From NCBI GenBank assembly GCA_937907975.1, contig CALEQS010000266.1, positions 1 through 9,769 of the forward strand: a stretch of 9,769 nucleotides of DNA, read 5' to 3'. The notes under the pieces were generated by a model, which had not been told where the DNA came from, made no database searches, and saw nothing but the letters and a program-made list of their open reading frames with translations. Each line of letters starts with the position of its first letter. The first letter of the stretch is position 1. Below, piece by piece: positions 5,838 to 9,769 of this stretch. The DNA is from an uncultured Clostridia bacterium. Lineage in GTDB: Bacteria > Bacillota > Clostridia > Oscillospirales > Oscillospiraceae. The position numbers and the translations under genes were made by a program.

Positions 5838-7346
5838 TTACGCACTCTTTGTCTCATCCGGCGCAGTCGGCACGGGAGTCGGTGTTGCACTGGTCATGGG
5901 CAGCAGAATGGTGACCACACAGCCGTGTCCATCCTTTGCATTATCAATGTCCAGTCGGCCGCCATGACGCTGAATGATCTCATCACAGACGGCCAGGCCG
6001 ATGCCATTGCCCCGGGCCTTTGAGGACCCTTTGTAGAACTTCTCCTTGACATGGGGGAGCTCCTCCTCTGGGATGCCGGAACCGTAGTCCCGAATCACGA
6101 TGGCCGCATAGCCCTCCTCTTCCCCGATGGTGGTATCGATCCGCTTGCCGGAGCCGCCGTGTTTGGCCGCATTGTCCAGCAGGTTGGAGAACACCTGCCG
6201 CAACCGCTCCGGATCGCCGGGCAGCGGCGGGAATTCCCGCTCCGGGTCGGTATAATTGAGCTCAATGCCTTCCTTTTTGAAGAACTCCCGGTAGGTATAC
6301 ACTGCATCCTCAAACTCCGCCTGAATGTCGATCATTTCAATATTCAGATTGAAGCGGCCATCCTCGATGCGACTGAACTCCAGCAGCTCCTCCACCATTT
6401 TGGTCAGGCGGCGGGACTCGCTGACAATGATGTTCAGGCCCTTTTTGAAGTCTTGCGCATTGTCCAGCTTACCAGAGATCAGTGTCTCACCCCAGCCGTT
6501 GATGGCGGTAAGCGGCGTGCGCAGCTCATGGGAGACAGAGGAAATAAACTCAGATTTCATCTGCTCGTTCTGACTGATCCGGGTGGACATATCATTGATG
6601 GCGTCGATCAGATCACCGATCTCATCGTCATGCTCCTTTTCCAGCTGGATGCCGTAATAGCCCGAGGCAATGCGCTTGGCCGTATCTGTAATACTGCCCA
6701 GCGGCGCAATGATGGAACGGACAAAGTACATATTGACCAGATAGGTCAGCGCCATGACAAAGCACGCCGCCGCAAGGCAGATCACCACGACCAATGCGAT
6801 CTGGCGGTCCATCAGGCTCAGAGACGTCACCATACGCAGCACGCCCTTGATCTCGCCATTGTTAGTGATCGGGGCAGACACCGCCATGATGCGCTGGCCG
6901 GTGGCCGGGTCGGATCCGGTCCAAGGGGAGATTTTCCCTGTGGAGATGGCGTCCGTGATGTCCGAGGTCTTGGGCTTGCTGCCGGAGGTCAGGCCGGAGG
7001 AGGACAGAAACACGCTGGGCTCCGCCTCCACAGTCAGAAATTGCAGCTCCAAGCTGCCCTTTTCATCGAAATCCCGCACATAGTATTCCGCCATGCGCTG
7101 GTACTCCGTCTCATTGGTGGCATAACTGGTGAAAAAGTCACAGACAGTCTGCACCTTTGTCTCCAGTCCGGTAAGCATGGAGTTGAAATAGTAGTTGCTC
7201 AAAACGATGGAGAGCAGGATCACGATGGCAAGCAAAATGCTGCTGACAGTCAAAAAGCTGTTGCGTAGCCAGCGGTTGCGGATGCCGCGTCCACGATGCA
7301 GCCGGAACTTTCCCTTTGCTGTTTTTACCTTTGCCACCTTTTCCAT
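5838..7346 (-). CDS. Sensor histidine kinase with HAMP domain
   Basis: Membrane sensor kinase of a two-component system, 502 residues from the ATG. A very basic cytoplasmic N-terminus (about 30 residues) precedes membrane segment 1 (about 31-50). An extracytoplasmic sensing domain of about 130 residues follows, possibly PAS/Cache-like, then segment 2 (about 183-207) and a HAMP linker (about 208-262). The HisKA domain has the phosphorylated histidine H273 in SVSHELRTPL. The ATPase domain shows the N box NLLDNAAKH (N392), G1 DYGSGIP (420-426), the F box KFYKG and G2 GNGIGLAV (446-453). The tail is Pro/Thr-rich. I prefer ATG at 7346 because AAGGTG lies 6 bases upstream. A GTG at 7379 would add 11 residues but has no ribosome site. 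It follows the response regulator by 41 bases and so is its likely partner. The stimulus is unknown. Confidence 0.93.
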   Translation of the reverse strand: MEKVAKVKTAKGKFRLHRGRGIRNRWLRNSFLTVSSILLAIVILLSIVLSNYYFNSMLTGLETKVQTVCDFFTSYATNETEYQRMAEYYVRDFDEKGSLELQFLTVEAEPSVFLSSSGLTSGSKPKTSDITDAISTGKISPWTGSDPATGQRIMAVSAPITNNGEIKGVLRMVTSLSLMDRQIALVVVICLAAACFVMALTYLVNMYFVRSIIAPLGSITDTAKRIASGYYGIQLEKEHDDEIGDLIDAINDMSTRISQNEQMKSEFISSVSHELRTPLTAINGWGETLISGKLDNAQDFKKGLNIIVSESRRLTKMVEELLEFSRIEDGRFNLNIEMIDIQAEFEDAVYTYREFFKKEGIELNYTDPEREFPPLPGDPERLRQVFSNLLDNAAKHGGSGKRIDTTIGEEEGYAAIVIRDYGSGIPEEELPHVKEKFYKGSSKARGNGIGLAVCDEIIQRHGGRLDIDNAKDGHGCVVTILLPMTSATPTPVPTAPDETKSA

Positions 7347-7387
7347 CCCGCTCACCTTCTTTCCGGTTTCATGATGCACGTTTCAGA

Positions 7388-8074
7388 TCAGAAGCCCCAC
7401 TTATAGCCGTAGCCCCAGACCGTCGTGATATAGGTCGGGCTGGTGGGGTCGTCCTCCACCTTGATGCGCAGGCGGCGGATGTTCACGTCCACGATCTTGA
7501 CCTCGCCATAGTAGTCCCGGCCCCAGACCGCCTCCAAAATTTCCTCGCGGGAGAGTGCCTTGCCCGGATTGTCCATAAACAGCTTGATGACGCTGTACTC
7601 CACCTGCGTCAGCTTGATGCGCACACCGTTCTTTTCCAGCGTGCGGTTGCGGGTATTCAGCAGGAAGGGCGGCTGAGAGATCTCGCCGCTGTCTGCCGGC
7701 GTATCGCCGCCGGCGCGGCGGTAGAGGGCGTCCACCCGGGCCGTCAGCTCCGCCGGAGAGAAGGGCTTGGTCACATAGTCATCCGCACCAGTCATCAGGC
7801 CGGTCACCTTGTCCATCTCCTGCGAACGCGCAGTTAACATAATAATTCCGATTTTGGAGTTATTGCCCCGGATCCGGCGGCAGACCTCAAAGCCGTCGAT
7901 GCCTGGCAGCATGACATCCAGCAGCGCCACCTTGACATCCGGATTGCGCTTGAGTTTCTCCAGCGCCTCTTCCCCGCTGGACGCCTCAATGGTATAATAG
8001 CCCGCCCGCTTCAGATTGATGACCACGAAGCTGCGGATATTATCTTCATCTTCCAGAACCAGTACTTTACGCAC
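7388..8074 (-). CDS. OmpR/PhoB-type DNA-binding response regulator
   Basis: Transcription regulator of 228 residues, partner of the kinase encoded just downstream. The receiver domain (about 1-118) has the acidic pair E8/D9, phosphoacceptor D53 in LLDVMLPG, T81 and K103 (TKPF). A short linker leads to the C-terminal winged-helix domain (about 133-228), with the recognition helix region VDVNIRRLRIKVEDDP (about 195-210) and the wing ending in TVWGYGYKW. All catalytic positions are intact, so phosphorylation control is expected. The start is GTG at 8074 with GGAGGAGG 7 bases upstream. An overall OmpR-family assignment is secure, but the regulon cannot be read from sequence, so no specific gene name is given. 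Confidence 0.95.
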   Translation of the reverse strand: MRKVLVLEDEDNIRSFVVINLKRAGYYTIEASSGEEALEKLKRNPDVKVALLDVMLPGIDGFEVCRRIRGNNSKIGIIMLTARSQEMDKVTGLMTGADDYVTKPFSPAELTARVDALYRRAGGDTPADSGEISQPPFLLNTRNRTLEKNGVRIKLTQVEYSVIKLFMDNPGKALSREEILEAVWGRDYYGEVKIVDVNIRRLRIKVEDDPTSPTYITTVWGYGYKWGF

Positions 8075-8098
8075 GGGAATTCCTCCTCCATTATTGGA

Positions 8099-9496
8099 TC
8101 AGTTGACCGACCAGTCGTTCAGGATCAGCTTGAAGCGCTCCACCAGTTCCCGGCGGCTCAGGCCACAGAACCAGCCGCTGTCCACAAACTCGGCGGAGTA
8201 GGTCGCATCCGTCGTCTGTGTGAGCAGAAAGCGCTCGCCTATCGTGGCGCGGCTGTCCCGGTTGGAGCCGGTGTTCTTCTGGATCATCAGGAAAGGTTCA
8301 GGCTGCTCCCCCAGACTGCCCTGATGATAAAACGTGATGCTGCGCTCCACCGTAGCGCCCACATTCGTATCGCTGCGGCTGACGATCAGACCATTCATAT
8401 AGGTGCCATCCCAGCCAGTGAACCAGATTTCCGGCAGGATCAGGTACCAGCCGTCGCTGGTGTTATGATAAGTGTAATCCACCGAGTGCTCTGCGCCGTC
8501 CAGCGCGTACTGCACCCAATTCAGCACATAGGCTCCCTCGGAATGCTCCACATTGCCATTGCTACGCAGCGGGAGCGACATGGGCAACTCCAGCACATTG
8601 TCGCTGTTGATGTCCAGGGGCTCAGCCAGCGCCAGATGCACCGTTGTGCTGTCTCCGCTCTGGGAATCCATCGTCAAATTGGACAGGCGCTTATTGACAA
8701 CGCCAAGCACATCTGTCACCACACTGGACGTGCTCCCCGCCGCAGGGCCGTTATCCCGCAGGAAACTGGTCACATAGAGGGCAGGATAGCTGTTGGTCAG
8801 ATAGTGATAGCGGACAGAGTCCAGCGAATCGGCATTGGCGGAAAGGCTCACCGAATTGATGCTTTTCATCGTATCCTCGGACCAGTCGTAGTAGGTGGCC
8901 GTATTGCCGCCCTCGTCAGAGGAATTCATCAAGATGGAGACGATCTCCTCCTGATTATCCTGATCCATATCCTTGACGGCGTAGCGTGTGTAATTGGAGG
9001 CCGTCATCAATTCGGTCACATTGCCGTTTTCGATTGAGTAAGCTGAGAGGACATAGACGGTGCTGGAAATACGCCAGCCTACGACCAGCTCCTTGGTGGG
9101 GGTGCCGTTCAGCTGGCAGTAGACCACAGAGTTGATCATATCTCCGTCACCCGCGATGGTGCAGGCCTGTGTATAGCCGCCCTCGCCGTCCGCCTTGAAA
9201 ATGCAGATCTTCAGCGGGTGCTCCTTTCCAGATGTATCCCGCAGGAAGGCCAGCGCCTCGTCCACGCCGTCGCCGTCCAGATCCTCCAGCTGAACGGACT
9301 GGGTATGGGAACCAGAGACCGGCGCAGCATACTCGTAGCCCATATTCAGCAGAGATTCCAGACTGGACTGAAGGCTTTTATACTCCGGTGAAGGGTCGGG
9401 CAGGGCATAAAGCTCCTCCGGCGCGCGCAATCCGCAGCCAGTCAGCGCCAGCGTCAGCACCGCCGTCAACAGCCCCAGCAGGATCCTTTTTCGCAT
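8099..9496 (-). CDS. Lipoprotein with Asp-rich VCBS/FG-GAP-like repeats, function unknown
   Basis: Predicted secreted protein anchored to the outer face of the membrane: a basic start (MRKR), a hydrophobic stretch and the lipobox LTGC with the lipidated cysteine at residue 21. The mature part, about 445 residues, is rich in Ser, Thr, Asp and aromatic residues. Three Asp-rich motifs resemble calcium-binding VCBS/FG-GAP blades: LEDLDGDGVDEAL (about 70-82), VKDMDQDNQEEIV (about 174-186) and LDINSDNVLEL (about 294-304). A beta-propeller-like fold is plausible. No catalytic motif is recognised. The start may be GTG at 9499 or the adjacent ATG at 9496, both behind AAAGGGGGTGGAG, and they differ by one residue. 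It ends 24 bases before the response regulator, so it is probably co-transcribed with the two-component system and may feed signals to it. Confidence 0.85.
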   Translation of the reverse strand: MRKRILLGLLTAVLTLALTGCGLRAPEELYALPDPSPEYKSLQSSLESLLNMGYEYAAPVSGSHTQSVQLEDLDGDGVDEALAFLRDTSGKEHPLKICIFKADGEGGYTQACTIAGDGDMINSVVYCQLNGTPTKELVVGWRISSTVYVLSAYSIENGNVTELMTASNYTRYAVKDMDQDNQEEIVSILMNSSDEGGNTATYYDWSEDTMKSINSVSLSANADSLDSVRYHYLTNSYPALYVTSFLRDNGPAAGSTSSVVTDVLGVVNKRLSNLTMDSQSGDSTTVHLALAEPLDINSDNVLELPMSLPLRSNGNVEHSEGAYVLNWVQYALDGAEHSVDYTYHNTSDGWYLILPEIWFTGWDGTYMNGLIVSRSDTNVGATVERSITFYHQGSLGEQPEPFLMIQKNTGSNRDSRATIGERFLLTQTTDATYSAEFVDSGWFCGLSRRELVERFKLILNDWSVN

Positions 9497-9558
9497 CACG
9501 CTCCACCCCCTTTCACATTTAAATCCCTTTCCTGGCCATTTTACGGCTATTTTGATTT

Positions 9559-9569
9559 AGTATACCATA
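9559..9569 (-). promoter_or_regulatory. Extended -10 promoter for the lipoprotein-regulator-kinase operon
   Basis: On the minus strand TATGG (9565-9569) directly precedes TATACT (9559-9564), matching the Gram-positive extended -10 pattern TRTGN plus hexamer. The -35 region (around TATCCA) is weak, as is common for such promoters. Transcription would begin near 9552, leaving a leader of about 55 bases. A small inverted repeat, ACCAT-ATG-ATGGT (9564-9576), overlaps the extended element and might be an operator. Confidence 0.55.
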
Positions 9570-9637
9570 TGATGGTTGAAATGGATAGACCAAAATGCCG
9601 GAAAAGAGGCGGGAATTTCTCCGCATATAACTTTTTC

Positions 9638-9666
9638 TTGCCAAGCGGATAAAGTTCCTGTATAAT
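9638..9666 (+). promoter_or_regulatory. Promoter of tRNA-Leu(CAA)
   Basis: TTGCCA (9638-9643) and a perfect TATAAT (9661-9666) are 17 bases apart, pointing at the tRNA that begins 17 bases downstream. Initiation would be near 9673, giving a short 5' leader for RNase P to remove. The AT-rich stretch just upstream (9625-9637) may help as an UP-like element. Confidence 0.85.
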
Positions 9667-9683
9667 AGTCACTGGTCAACTAT

Positions 9684-9769
9684 GCCGGTGTGATGGAATT
9701 GGTAGACGTAGTGGACTCAAAATCCACCGCCAGCGATGGCGTGCCGGTTCGAGTCCGGCCACCGGCACC
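9684..9769 (+). tRNA. tRNA-Leu, anticodon CAA (reads UUG)
   Basis: A complete class II tRNA body: acceptor stem GCCGGTG (9684-9690) pairs with CACCGGC (9760-9766). The anticodon stem GTGGA/TCCAC (9711-9715/9723-9727) encloses loop CTCAAAA with anticodon CAA at 9718-9720. The long variable arm CGCCA/TGGCG (about 9728-9741) and T-stem GCCGG/CCGGC with loop TTCGAGT (9748-9754) fit leucine tRNAs, as does discriminator A at 9767. The genome encodes CC at 9768-9769, so CCA is probably templated, with the last A just past the window edge. Confidence 0.97.

Noticed and set aside
6051..7268. Long plus-strand open frame opposite the histidine kinase (405 codons)
   Set aside because: The kinase on the other strand has every expected motif. 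The antisense product is low-complexity (Gly/His/Arg/Asp) and matches nothing recognisable.
9608..9636. GCGG/CCGC repeat followed by a T-run upstream of tRNA-Leu, considered as a terminator
   Set aside because: The stem is only 4 bp, the T-run is 8 or more bases away, and there is no plus-strand gene upstream to terminate.

Overview
This window reads as ordinary chromosomal DNA of a GC-rich Gram-positive bacterium in the class Clostridia. It is most like the Oscillospiraceae/Ruminococcaceae gut lineage, an assignment inferred from gene content and not from a search. The clues are a T-box leader RNA, TTGACA/TATAAT-type promoters, strong GGAGG ribosome sites, frequent GTG and TTG starts, a YqhQ (DUF1385)-PrmC pair and a Gram-positive-style lipoprotein. 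All protein genes lie on the minus strand, so transcription runs from right to left. The only plus-strand gene is a tRNA at the right edge.

Right end (about 9500-9769): a class II tRNA-Leu with anticodon CAA has its own near-consensus promoter. It is transcribed divergently from a signal-transduction cluster with an extended -10 promoter. That cluster (5838-9496, minus) encodes a secreted lipoprotein with three Asp-rich, VCBS/FG-GAP-like repeats, an OmpR-type response regulator and a HAMP-containing sensor histidine kinase.

Centre and left (183-5780, minus): a six-gene housekeeping and DNA-repair run in the order yqhQ (DUF1385 membrane protein), prmC (release-factor glutamine methyltransferase), recA, recX, rimO (S12 methylthiotransferase), pgsA (phosphatidylglycerophosphate synthase). 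The last four genes are tightly coupled by 1-4 base overlaps, with GTG and TTG starts buried in the upstream stop codons. A promoter just upstream of yqhQ has a LexA/DinR-like operator inside its 17-base spacer. This suggests that SOS control of recA could enter two genes upstream of recA. A 7-bp stem-loop sits directly against the recA ribosome binding site.

Left end (1-159, minus): a consensus-like promoter followed by Stem I of a T-box riboswitch, cut by the window edge. The amino-acid gene it controls lies outside the window.

I found no mobile element, CRISPR array, phage gene or clearly new defence or metabolic system. The most interesting points are regulatory: the candidate SOS promoter before yqhQ, the recA leader hairpin, and the lipoprotein encoded with the two-component pair. 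No stretch longer than 300 bases lacks a gene. The longest intergenic gaps are 1-182 and 9497-9683, and both are filled by the regulatory elements listed.
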